Assembly: GCF_008727815.1 (NCBI RefSeq)
Contig: NZ_CP044230.1
Span: 170,001 to 234,000, forward strand
Origin: Streptococcus sp. LPB0220
GTDB taxonomy: Bacteria; Bacillota; Bacilli; Lactobacillales; Streptococcaceae
Reading direction: 5' to 3'
Length of the DNA stretch: 64,000 nucleotides
The number at the start of each line of letters is the position of its first letter. Position 1 is the stretch's first letter. The notes beneath the pieces are model-generated. The model was not told where the DNA came from and searched no databases. It was given only the letters and a program-made list of their open reading frames with translations. Shown piece after piece: positions 18,629 to 26,564 of the stretch. Made by a program: the position numbers and the translations under genes.

Positions 18629-20275
18629 ATGAAAAAAATCTGGTTAAGTACGCTTTTAAAATTCTACGCCTATGTCATGGTAGTCATTTTGACCATTATG
18701 GGCCTAGTTGTCGCGGGGATCTCTTGGAAAAACCAGCAAGCTGAAGCCGACCGGATCGCCCAACGGGTCTTGACCGAAGTGGTGACGGATCTCGAGACTT
18801 CTTATCAACGGGTCACACAAGAAGGACGTAGCCTCGTTGAAAACCCTGCAAAATTAGAAGGAGTTTATCGCTATTTTACCTTGTCACCATCGGAGTATGA
18901 GACTTGGCGATTGAATGCCCAATTCCCTTCTTATATCCAATTGTCCCTACATAAGAATATTGACAGTCTCTATTTGAGCAATAAAAACATCGAGGGTATC
19001 GATGTCACCTTGTCTGATTACAAGACGGTATTTGTCTCTACCCGGCAATCACAGGGAGGCAAGCAAGTCTCAGCGGACCATTACAAGGCTCCTGCGACAG
19101 CCATTCCGGTTCCTTTGACAGATCCGACTACGGGTGCTGGAGTTGGGATTGCTTATATGACGCTGAACCAAGCAATTTTGACGGCAGCGATTGATAATGC
19201 CAGAGGCGATCTTCCGGTCGCTGTACGGATCTTCACTCCCTTTGGGAAAGAGATGTACCATGAAGGGGATAAGGGACAATCAAAAGATGTTAAATGGCAA
19301 ACCCGTAGCACGATCTATGGCTACAAGGTGGATGTAGCTGTTTCTGAAAGTTATCTGGTCAAAAAGGGTCTAGCTAACCTGACCACTTTTCTCTCCATTG
19401 CTTTCCTAATTTTCTTGATCCTTTACTTGTTATTAGGTCAGATTTTCAAAAATTACCGGCGTCAAGTCCTTGATTTGGTCGATACCATGAATCAGATCAG
19501 TCAAGGGGAGAGTGAACGACGGATTGATACCTCGACCAAGGACCAAGAACTGCTGGTTATTGGGAATATGATCAATACCATGTTAGACAATATGGATAAG
19601 AATATTCGGGATATCTACCAGCTACAGCTCAGCCAAAAAGATGCCAATATGCGGGCACTACAAGCCCAGATCAATCCCCACTTCATGTACAACACACTGG
19701 AATTTATCCGGATGTATGCCGTCATGCAAGAGCAGGATGAATTGGGTGATATTATCTATGAGTTTAGTAGTCTCTTGCGCAATAATATCTCAGACGAGCG
19801 AGTGACGACAGTTGAAAATGAGCTCGAATTTTGTCGCAAATACAGCTACCTCTGCATGGTACGTTATCCCAAATCGATTGCCTATGGCTTTAAGATCGAT
19901 CCAGGTTTGGAAAAAATGAAGATTCCAAAATTCACCATCCAGCCTTTGGTCGAGAACTATTTTGCGCATGGGGTGGACCATAAACGCAAGGACAATGTGA
20001 TCAGTGTCAAGGTCTTGCAAGGAGAAGGACAGGTCATCATCTTGATCACTGATAATGGGCGCGGGATGAAAGAAGAACAGCTAGAAAGCATTCAAGAGAT
20101 GCTAGCCAATCGCAATACACGCTCAGAAATCGAAGAAAAGAGTGGTCGGCAGTCCATCGGAATTGTCAATGTTCATGAACGCCTGCTGCTCTATTTTGGA
20201 GATCGCTACCACATACAAGTCTTCTCCCAACCTCACCATGGAGTGACCTATACGATTACCATTCAAGACGAATAA
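18629..20275 (+). CDS. yesM: YesM-type sensor histidine kinase
   Basis: Membrane sensor kinase of 548 residues. First membrane helix about 12-33, an extracellular sensor domain (about 34-248) and a second helix (about 252-272). A HAMP domain follows (about 273-325), then the His_kinase domain with QINPHFMYNTLEF (347-359, His351 phosphorylated) and a HATPase domain with ITDNGRGMKEE. Pairs with the AraC-type regulator 10 bases downstream. Pneumococcal TCS07, its probable orthologue, controls host-glycan use (from memory). Ligand unknown; an N-glycan fragment is a good guess. Confidence 0.9.
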   Translation: MKKIWLSTLLKFYAYVMVVILTIMGLVVAGISWKNQQAEADRIAQRVLTEVVTDLETSYQRVTQEGRSLVENPAKLEGVYRYFTLSPSEYETWRLNAQFPSYIQLSLHKNIDSLYLSNKNIEGIDVTLSDYKTVFVSTRQSQGGKQVSADHYKAPATAIPVPLTDPTTGAGVGIAYMTLNQAILTAAIDNARGDLPVAVRIFTPFGKEMYHEGDKGQSKDVKWQTRSTIYGYKVDVAVSESYLVKKGLANLTTFLSIAFLIFLILYLLLGQIFKNYRRQVLDLVDTMNQISQGESERRIDTSTKDQELLVIGNMINTMLDNMDKNIRDIYQLQLSQKDANMRALQAQINPHFMYNTLEFIRMYAVMQEQDELGDIIYEFSSLLRNNISDERVTTVENELEFCRKYSYLCMVRYPKSIAYGFKIDPGLEKMKIPKFTIQPLVENYFAHGVDHKRKDNVISVKVLQGEGQVIILITDNGRGMKEEQLESIQEMLANRNTRSEIEEKSGRQSIGIVNVHERLLLYFGDRYHIQVFSQPHHGVTYTITIQDE

Positions 20276-20285
20276 AGGAGACAGA

Positions 20286-21590
20286 ATGTACAAAGTCTTA
20301 TTAGTAGACGATGAGTATATGATTACAGAAGGGTTAAAAAAATTAATCCCCTTTGACCACTGGAATATGGAAGTGGTCGCAACTGCAGAAGATGCAGATC
20401 AGGCCCTTGATTATGTGCGAGAGTATCCGGTAGATGTGGTGATCACGGATGTCAATATGCCTGGGAAAACTGGACTTCAGATGATTGCTGAGATGAAGGA
20501 TTTGATACCAGATGCTGCTTTTATCATTATGTCAGGCTATCAGGATTTTGAATATGTCAAGACAGCCCTCAATTTGCGCGTGGCAGACTACCTGCTCAAA
20601 CCTGTCAATAAGGTGGAGATGGGCAATATCCTAGAAAAAATTCGGAACCAAATCCAGCAACCAAGCCAAGAGTTGGCCAACCGTTTGATTCACGATGATA
20701 TTTCTGAGGAAGAGTTTTGTCAGTATATCGCAGGTCGGAACTCACTGTGGATTGGAGTCGCTAAGGAGAAAAAAGGCTTTATCAGCTCGTCTTATCAAGT
20801 TCTTGGGCAAAATCTTCAACTCTTTATCTCGGATCAAGAAGAAGAAGCCATGATTCAGAAGGCCTTTGAGCCTCCATATAAGGAGCACTTTCATCAATTT
20901 AAGGACCTAGTAGAGCGGAGCCTCTTCTATGGGGCGATCCCTCTCAATCAAGATGAAGAGGTCTTCCATTACTACGAGCCTGCCTATCGGGTAATCATGC
21001 AAGGAAATATCCAACAGATCTTAGAAGAACTGGACTGGTTGGAAAAAATGATCCTTGAGAAGACACCCAAGGTTTCGCTGACAAAGCAACTCTTTATCCA
21101 ATTTTTGATGGATGTCTTTCATTTGTTTGAATACCTGCAAGGAGATGATTTGGCCGATGTGGTCAAGAAAGTCCAAGAAGCTGCTACCTTTAGCGAGATG
21201 ATTAGCTTTATCCAGGAAGAGTTGTCCCGTTTCTTATCCCACTATCGGATGAACGAAAATGTAGCGAGTGTCCTCCAAGTGATTAGCCGTGATTACCAAA
21301 AAGAGCTGTCACTCAAGGACATCAGTCAGGCTCTCTTTATCAATCCAGTCTATTTAGGCCAATTGATTAAACGAGAAACCAATGCAACGTTCGCAGAACT
21401 CCTCAACAAACAGCGGATTAAGGCTGCCCAGCAGCTCCTCTTATCGACCAATGACAGTATTGAAGATATCTGCTATAAAGTTGGTTACAGTAATGTAGGC
21501 TATTTCTACAAGGTTTTCCGTAAACTCTGTGGGAAATCGCCTAAAACCTATCGCTTACAAGTCATGACAGAGCAGGCAGAAGATGAGTAA
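20286..21590 (+). CDS. yesN: YesN-type response regulator, AraC family
   Basis: Regulator of 434 residues: receiver domain (1-120) with Asp55 in ITDVNMPG and acidic pair D8/D9, a middle linker (about 130-330), and a C-terminal AraC double helix-turn-helix (about 335-430). The latter contains KDISQALFINPVYLGQLIKR and the signature SIEDICYKVGYSNVGYFYKV. Cognate partner of the YesM kinase and likely activator of the neighbouring transporter and glycosidase operons. The last 35 bases and the terminator are duplicated about 1.4 kb downstream. Confidence 0.92.
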   Translation: MYKVLLVDDEYMITEGLKKLIPFDHWNMEVVATAEDADQALDYVREYPVDVVITDVNMPGKTGLQMIAEMKDLIPDAAFIIMSGYQDFEYVKTALNLRVADYLLKPVNKVEMGNILEKIRNQIQQPSQELANRLIHDDISEEEFCQYIAGRNSLWIGVAKEKKGFISSSYQVLGQNLQLFISDQEEEAMIQKAFEPPYKEHFHQFKDLVERSLFYGAIPLNQDEEVFHYYEPAYRVIMQGNIQQILEELDWLEKMILEKTPKVSLTKQLFIQFLMDVFHLFEYLQGDDLADVVKKVQEAATFSEMISFIQEELSRFLSHYRMNENVASVLQVISRDYQKELSLKDISQALFINPVYLGQLIKRETNATFAELLNKQRIKAAQQLLLSTNDSIEDICYKVGYSNVGYFYKVFRKLCGKSPKTYRLQVMTEQAEDE

Positions 21591-21619
21591 AAGGCTGAGA
21601 CGATTTGTCTCAGCCTTTT
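21555..21619 (+). repeat. 65-bp direct repeat, copy 1 (yesN tail plus terminator)
   Basis: Identical at 64 of 65 positions to 22953-23017; the single change is GCAGGCAG to GCATGCAG. This copy contains the last yesN codons and the hairpin AAAAGGCTGAGAC-GATTT-GTCTCAGCCTTTT (21589-21619), the yesN terminator. Confidence 0.95.
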
Positions 21620-21663
21620 GATTGAAGACAACGTCTTCTTAGAAACTTTCCTTAGGTGAGTAC
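21620..21663 (+). repeat. fragment of a dispersed hairpin repeat
   Basis: Starts right after the terminator hairpin. It contains hairpin GAAGAC-AAC-GTCTTC (21624-21638) and then AGAAACTTTCCTTAGGTGAG. It matches the reverse complement of 50638-50682 over about 44 bases with roughly four differences. Confidence 0.8.
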
Positions 21664-21712
21664 ATAACAGAAGGTCAGAGACTATGAAGCTAAGTTTTGA
21701 GTATTTTTTTAT

Positions 21713-21767
21713 TTGACAAATATAAGTAGACGGTGTATACTTTATAAAAAGTAGACGACGTATACTT
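21713..21767 (+). promoter_or_regulatory. tetR promoter with two tandem 19-bp operators
   Basis: TTGACA (21713-21718), 17 bases, TATACT (21736-21741). AAGTAGACGGTGTATACTT (21724-21742) covers the spacer and -10, and AAGTAGACGACGTATACTT (21749-21767) lies just downstream. Each is an imperfect palindrome (7/9 and 8/9 paired arms). Centre spacing is 25 bp. This is the expected target of the adjacent TetR protein. Confidence 0.85.
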
Positions 21768-21787
21768 TGATAAGGGAAGGTGGTCAA

Positions 21788-22381
21788 ATGAAACGGAATA
21801 CGGAAGAACTGAAAGAAAAGTTAATTTCGGTTGGCATTGAAGAAATCAGAACTAACGGGATTGACCGGATGTCTATGCGTACAATAGCTCAAAAATGTGG
21901 GGTGACTCATGGAGCTCCCTATAAGCATTTTGGAAGTAAAGATAGATATATTCAAGTGGTTATGGAACACTTATCAATGTTCTTTTTGAAAAATATGATA
22001 CAAGGGATTGATACTTCCATAGATGCAAGAACTCAACTAACTCTGATGGGCTGTAACTTTGTAAGGTTTGCCCAAGAGGAAACCTATCTATTTGAAGCAT
22101 TATTTATCAAATTTCCATATAACTATATGGAGTTATCCCATGAAACTATTTCAGTCAACTCCTCTTTACCAGGATTTGAACATTTTAAGTCGGTAGCGTT
22201 AAGACTTAAAGATGAGGAAAATCTTTCTAGTAGTGACGCAGAAATTTTGATCCATTTTTGGAGTTTTATTGCTGGTTTGGCTCTATTGGTAAGGAGTCCC
22301 GTTGGAGAAAGCTTTAAAGAAAATGATGTTCAAAAGACCGTCAGAACGATGCTTGATATTTATATAAAAGGAGATAGCTGA
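21788..22381 (+). CDS. TetR-family transcriptional regulator
   Basis: Repressor of 197 residues. The N-terminal helix-turn-helix (about 10-55) reads IRTNGIDRMSMRTIAQKCGV then PYKHFGSKDRYI, the classic TetR_N pattern; the rest is the ligand-binding helical domain. ATG 21788 is preceded by GGGAAGG. The stop overlaps the start of the flavoprotein gene (TGATG), so both are co-expressed and likely autorepressed. Codon use is more AT-rich than the glycan genes, and the pair sits inside a 65-bp duplication, suggesting acquisition by insertion. Confidence 0.88.
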   Translation: MKRNTEELKEKLISVGIEEIRTNGIDRMSMRTIAQKCGVTHGAPYKHFGSKDRYIQVVMEHLSMFFLKNMIQGIDTSIDARTQLTLMGCNFVRFAQEETYLFEALFIKFPYNYMELSHETISVNSSLPGFEHFKSVALRLKDEENLSSSDAEILIHFWSFIAGLALLVRSPVGESFKENDVQKTVRTMLDIYIKGDS

Positions 22382-22944
22382 TGAATGTTTTAATAATCTA
22401 TTCACATCCGAATGAAACAAGTTATAATGCATCAATCCTTCAAACTGTGCAAAAGCATTTAGCACCAGAGCATAGGGTTAAAATAGTAGACTTATATAAA
22501 GAAAACTTTGATCCGGTTTTACGTTTTGATGAAAGGCATAAAAGGAGAGATTTACAGCATAATGAAGACATGAAACCGTATAGAGATTTATTGAGTTGGG
22601 CGGATCAGTTGATTTTTATTTTCCCTACTTGGTGGAGTGGAATGCCAGCTATTTTAAAAGGTTTTATTGATCGTGTTTTTGTTGCAGGTTTTGCTTATCA
22701 GAATGGACCTCGAGGTCCGGTGGGGCAACTAGATGGAAAAGCGTGGATCATTACGACGCATAATACGCCAAAAATTTTTCTTCCTTTTTCTCAAGACTAC
22801 GCAAAGGTTCTAAAATCCCAAATCTTGAAACCCTGTGGTATTAAACCGGTTAAAGTGACACAAGTTACACGAGTGGAATATATGAGTGATCGTCAACGGA
22901 AAGAAGAACTCGAAAAAATCGCACAAATAGCAAAAAGAATTTAA
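22381..22944 (+). CDS. NAD(P)H oxidoreductase, flavodoxin-2 (quinone reductase) family
   Basis: Flavoprotein of 187 residues. Starts MNVLIIYSHPNETSYNASIL, the FMN/FAD phosphate site of the NQO1/MdaB/KefF family; FIFPTWWSGMPAILKGFIDR (about 79-98) is the family signature. Probably reduces quinones or other electrophiles with NAD(P)H in the cytoplasm. Coupled to the TetR gene, an arrangement typical of electrophile- or drug-inducible detoxification. The inducer cannot be read from sequence. Confidence 0.88.
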   Translation: MNVLIIYSHPNETSYNASILQTVQKHLAPEHRVKIVDLYKENFDPVLRFDERHKRRDLQHNEDMKPYRDLLSWADQLIFIFPTWWSGMPAILKGFIDRVFVAGFAYQNGPRGPVGQLDGKAWIITTHNTPKIFLPFSQDYAKVLKSQILKPCGIKPVKVTQVTRVEYMSDRQRKEELEKIAQIAKRI

Positions 22945-22952
22945 AAAGTGCT

Positions 22953-23017
22953 TTACAAGTCATGACAGAGCATGCAGAAGATGAGTAAAAGGCTGAGACG
23001 ATTTGTCTCAGCCTTTT
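22953..23017. repeat. 65-bp direct repeat, copy 2, with bidirectional terminator
   Basis: Second copy of the yesN tail and terminator, not part of any gene here. Its hairpin (AAAAGGCTGAGAC / GTCTCAGCCTTTTT) now ends the flavoprotein transcript and the opposing rlmA transcript. Confidence 0.95.
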
Positions 23018-23028
23018 TACTTTTCATT

Positions 23029-23883
23029 TTACGTTCTTTGTATCTTGATTTTCCCAACCAATATTTGGGCCTCAATGGTGATTTCTGTGAGTTGGGTCCA
23101 GTCGATTTTTTCTTGGTCTACGTGAAATAGAAGAGGGGTCATGGCGAGGAGCGCCTGGCGTTCTTCAGGAGTTAAACTCTTGGTGAGGCTGACCGTTTCG
23201 GATGAGAGGATCTGGCAGTGGTCTTCAAAGTGCTCCAAAATTTCCTGGTTGGAGTAGGACTGCTTGGTCAATTGATCTTGGGCCAACTGACGAATTTCTT
23301 TTAGATGAGAAGAGGTTGGAACGACCTTAATGATGACCCCTTCAGCCTTTAAGACACGCTCAAATTCAGCGTAATTAGCCGGGGAGAAGATGTCCAAAAT
23401 GACATCCATACTCTTGGATTGAATGGGTAGATGAGCCAAGTCTCCTACAAACCAATTGACCTTCCAGCTAGCATCACTCTTGGCAGCTAGTTGCACAGAT
23501 TCCTTGGAAAGATCAAAGGCATAGAAAGTAGCCTTGGGATAGGCTTCTTGTAGCTTTCGGGAGTAATAGCCTTCTCCGCAACCGATATCTAGAATTCTGG
23601 CATCACTGGTCGGAATTTTTTGTCCGATCGCTGTTAGAATCGGCTCATAAAAACCTGCTTCTAAGATCAGCTGGCGATTCTGGAAATTTTCTTTGTCATA
23701 GTCCTTTGATTGCTTGATCTGGGGAGCCAGGTTGACATAGCCAAATTTCGCCAAATCAAAAGAATGGCCCTTGGGACATTTAAAACTGGTCCCCACAAGT
23801 TCTAGGTCCAATTGACAGATGGGACAGGCAAAGGCAGTGGCTGTTTGAAATCGTTGTAATTTTGGTTTGATCGGTGTATTCAT
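23029..23883 (-). CDS. rlmA: RlmA(II)-type 23S rRNA (guanine-N1) methyltransferase
   Basis: SAM-dependent methyltransferase of 284 residues that in Gram-positives modifies G748 of 23S rRNA and affects macrolide/ketolide binding. An N-terminal zinc finger has CPIC (20-23) and CPKGHSF (36-42). The Rossmann domain follows with ILDIGCGEGYYSR (about 96-108). No ribosome binding site precedes the ATG; instead a promoter places the transcription start on the ATG itself. Ends against the duplicated terminator. Confidence 0.9.
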   Translation of the reverse strand: MNTPIKPKLQRFQTATAFACPICQLDLELVGTSFKCPKGHSFDLAKFGYVNLAPQIKQSKDYDKENFQNRQLILEAGFYEPILTAIGQKIPTSDARILDIGCGEGYYSRKLQEAYPKATFYAFDLSKESVQLAAKSDASWKVNWFVGDLAHLPIQSKSMDVILDIFSPANYAEFERVLKAEGVIIKVVPTSSHLKEIRQLAQDQLTKQSYSNQEILEHFEDHCQILSSETVSLTKSLTPEERQALLAMTPLLFHVDQEKIDWTQLTEITIEAQILVGKIKIQRT

Positions 23884-23918
23884 ATTAGTAGTGTAACAAA
23901 AGAGCCTCTAGATAGCAA
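23884..23918 (-). promoter_or_regulatory. rlmA promoter, predicted leaderless
   Basis: Minus strand: TTGCTA (23918-23913), 17 bases, TACACT (23895-23890) preceded by TG as an extended -10, then only 6 bases to the ATG at 23883. No Shine-Dalgarno is present. Confidence 0.65.
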
Positions 23919-23990
23919 CCGATGCTGTAATGGGACTAAGTCACACTTTTTTAACGGTTCTACGCGGTATTGAATGGACCTTGAGTCTCT

Positions 23991-24308
23991 TTATTTAATT
24001 TCCTCATTTTCGTCCAATGGATCGCTGAGGAGGGTTTTCAATTCTAGACAATACTTACTTGCTTCAAATTCAATGATCTCATATTGAGCAATCTCATTTT
24101 GATAGAATGGATCGTGTGCAATGATTTCTTGGACAGCATCTTTATTTTTTGCTCTCATGAGAATGATACCGCCAGTTCTTGGATTTTTTCTTCCAGATGC
24201 GATAAAAAGACCTTTTGTATAATACTGATTTAAAAAATCTATGTGTTTTTCTAAGTGTTTTTCAACTTCATCAAGGGGCTTGATATAGGTAAGGTTTACA
24301 ATAAACAT
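23991..24308 (-). CDS. YciI family protein
   Basis: Small cytoplasmic protein of 105 residues with a ferredoxin-like YciI domain. It shows the start MFIVNLTYIKPLDEVEKHLE, the central FIASGRKNPRTGGIILM and the conserved His/Asp pair region IAHDPFYQNEIAQYEIIEF. Biochemical role is unclear in most species. AAGGAG precedes the ATG. Divergent from an HxlR regulator across 87 bp, so HxlR probably controls it. Confidence 0.85.
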   Translation of the reverse strand: MFIVNLTYIKPLDEVEKHLEKHIDFLNQYYTKGLFIASGRKNPRTGGIILMRAKNKDAVQEIIAHDPFYQNEIAQYEIIEFEASKYCLELKTLLSDPLDENEEIK

Positions 24309-24339
24309 AAGTGACTCCTTTAAAATAAATGATAAATAG

Positions 24340-24347
24340 ATTATAAT
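24340..24347. promoter_or_regulatory. overlapping divergent -10 boxes, YciI and HxlR genes
   Basis: ATTATAAT can be read as TATAAT on both strands (plus 24342-24347, minus 24345-24340). The flank TTACAAACTAC...GTAG...TTTTGTAA (24351-24386) is an interrupted inverted repeat and could be the HxlR operator. -35 boxes are weak. Confidence 0.45.
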
Positions 24348-24395
24348 ACTTTACAAACTACCTGAATAGTAGGCACATTTTTGTAAGGAGAAAAA

Positions 24396-24713
24396 ATGTT
24401 AACAAATAAAAATTGGAACTGTAGTATGTCTCGAGTCTTAGATGTGGTTGGTGGGAAATGGAGGATGAATATATTATGGGTTATAAACAAGCATAAGAGA
24501 GTTCGTTTCAATCAATTGAGAAGAGAAGTTGAAGGGATAACAACTATCAGTTTGACACGTGGCTTAGACGTTTTAATAGAGAACCAATTGGTTGAGAAAT
24601 ATGATTTTGAAACGATGCCACTCCATACAGAATATGAGCTGACAGAAAAAGGCAAATCACTGATGCCGATTTTAAAGGACTTGAATCAATGGGGAAAAGA
24701 ATGGTTGCAATGA
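24396..24713 (+). CDS. HxlR-family transcriptional regulator
   Basis: Winged-helix regulator of 105 residues. Opens with NWNCSMSRVLDVVGGKWRM, the HxlR signature containing a conserved Cys (position 9) that in several members senses electrophiles or oxidants. The helix-turn-helix RVRFNQLRREVEGITTISLT follows. GTAAGGAG ribosome site. Likely represses the divergent YciI gene and itself. Confidence 0.9.
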   Translation: MLTNKNWNCSMSRVLDVVGGKWRMNILWVINKHKRVRFNQLRREVEGITTISLTRGLDVLIENQLVEKYDFETMPLHTEYELTEKGKSLMPILKDLNQWGKEWLQ

Positions 24714-24780
24714 ATTTTTCCCTCATTTTAATCTCTTCTATCTCGCCACTCATCTCTTCATTTTAACCACTTATCCCCAA

Positions 24781-24805
24781 AAGCCGTTTTTTAAACGGCT
24801 TTTTT
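24781..24805 (+). terminator. terminator after the HxlR gene
   Basis: AAGCCGTTT-TTT-AAACGGCTT stem-loop followed by T5. The ABC exporter genes begin 33 bases later without an obvious promoter. Confidence 0.85.
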
Positions 24806-24837
24806 GCTAGACTGGTTCTATCAAAAGGAGAGAGAAC

Positions 24838-25704
24838 ATGATATTACAAGCTAAAAACATCAGTAAACGATATGGAAATCATTTAGCCGTAAACAATATT
24901 CATTTACAGTTTGAAAAGGGAACCTTTAATGCGATTCTAGGACCAAATGGGGCGGGGAAATCAACAACGATTTCCATGTTGATTGGTTTGAAACAACCAA
25001 CGCAAGGTGAAATCATCTATGAACCAGGTACGAAAATTGGTGTGGTCTTCCAGACTAGTGTCTTAGATGAGATGCTAACGGTTAGGGAAAATCTGACCAT
25101 TCGTGCGAAACAGTATAAAGGCTTAAAACCTGATCGTGTGTCTGATCTTATTGATCGGCTAGGCCTATCAGCTTTCCAAAAGCAGAAATACGGGACGCTT
25201 TCAGGTGGTCAAAAGCGTCGGGTTGACATTGCGCGTGCTCTACTACACAGTCCAGACCTTTTGTTCTTAGATGAGCCAACGACAGGTTTAGACATTCAAA
25301 CCCGGAAGTCCATTTGAGATTTGCTCTATCAATTGCAGAGAGAAGAGGGAATGACCGTTGTATTGACCACGCATTATCTTGACGAAGCAGATGAAGCTGA
25401 TCAAATTTATATTGTAGACCATGGGGAAGTGATTGCTCAAGGATCGGCACTAGATATTAAGAGCCAGTATGCAAAAAATATCTTGAAGATTCGTTTCAAG
25501 GAGATGCAGCAGATAGAAAGTCTCAAATCTTCGGGAATGTCAGTAGAGCAACAAAGTCAATTGGAGTATATTTTTCAACCCAAGAGTGAAAGGGAAGCCA
25601 TTGATTATCTGGCGCAAGTTAGAGATAATCTAGCCCATTTTGAGTTTCGTCCAGGGACCATGGATGATGCCTTTATTGCACTTACAGGAAGGGAGGTCCG
25701 CTAA
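24838..25704 (+). pseudogene. ABC exporter ATPase interrupted by in-frame TGA
   Basis: ABC ATPase reading frame of 288 codons with TGA at codon 160 (25315-25317) instead of, most likely, the Trp codon TGG common here. The first part (159 residues) has Walker A GPNGAGKSTT, signature LSGGQKRR and Walker B LFLDEPTTGLD. The part after the stop continues in the same frame with VVLTTHYLDEADEAD, the switch region with the H-loop, and a DUF4162-like tail. No frameshift is seen. Without readthrough the product lacks the H-loop and is probably inactive. Could also be a sequencing error. Confidence 0.85.
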
Positions 25705-26546
25705 TGCTAGCCGTACTAAAGCGAAATTTTTTATTGTATTTTAGGAATCGTTCAGGAGTTTTCTTCTCCCTGTTGGGAGCCTTGATTTCCTTTGTTCTCT
25801 ATATTATTTTTCTTCAAAAAAATCTGACAGATGCTTGGGCTCAGCTCCCAAATAGTGGTCCTGTGTTAAATAATTGGTTAATGAGTGGGACGCTGGCTGT
25901 GACAGGGATTACGACAAGTCTGGCTGCCCTGACTCAGTTAGTAAAGGACCGTGAACATCAAGTAGATCAGGATCTTTATTTATCGGATCAAGGAAAGTGG
26001 CGGTTACCATTTTCGTATCTAACGAGCGCAATCATCATCTCTTTTTTCATGCAAGTCCTTATGTATGTGCTGATGTGTGGCTATTTTAGAGAAGCTCCAG
26101 CACTATCTTTATTACCTGAAGTACTCCTCATCATGCTGTTTAGTAGCCTGCTTTCTAGTTTAGTGAATGCCATTTTTGTTTATTTTTTCCAATCCGTAGA
26201 CAGTCTTGGAAAGTTTGCGACCATAGTGGGTACAGCTTCCGGTTTTTTGGTAGGGACTTATGTACCTTTAGGTGTTCTACCTGATTTTGCACAACTACTA
26301 ATGAAATGTACTCCAGCAACTTATATTGCTGCACTTTATCGACAAGTACTCATGAAAGAAGCAGTGAGCGAAACCTTTAAGGGGCGAGATGATCTTCTTC
26401 GAGATTTTCAAGAAAAAATGGGCGTTCAGCTCAAATGGCAAGCTTTATTGACAAAGGAACAAACATACCTTATAGTGTTAGGAGGTATTCTTCTAGCTTT
26501 GGGGATTTGGATTTCCTTGGCAAAAAGATCGAGTAAAAGAAAGTAA
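25704..26546 (+). CDS. ABC-2 type exporter permease
   Basis: Membrane protein of 280 residues with about six transmembrane segments, ABC-2 permease family (start MLAVLKRNFLLYFRNRSGV; conserved PLGVLPDFAQLLMKCTPATY near 190). ATG overlaps the ATPase stop by one base, so it depends on translation of that interrupted gene. Substrate unknown; drug or peptide export is the usual role. A LytTR regulator gene follows 18 bases later. Confidence 0.85.
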   Translation: MLAVLKRNFLLYFRNRSGVFFSLLGALISFVLYIIFLQKNLTDAWAQLPNSGPVLNNWLMSGTLAVTGITTSLAALTQLVKDREHQVDQDLYLSDQGKWRLPFSYLTSAIIISFFMQVLMYVLMCGYFREAPALSLLPEVLLIMLFSSLLSSLVNAIFVYFFQSVDSLGKFATIVGTASGFLVGTYVPLGVLPDFAQLLMKCTPATYIAALYRQVLMKEAVSETFKGRDDLLRDFQEKMGVQLKWQALLTKEQTYLIVLGGILLALGIWISLAKRSSKRK

Positions 26547-26564
26547 GTGAGAATTGGAGTAGGA

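Noticed and set aside
24838..25317. The first ATPase fragment as a complete short gene
   Set aside because: It ends before the H-loop, and the same frame continues with conserved ABC sequence after the TGA, so one interrupted gene is the better reading.
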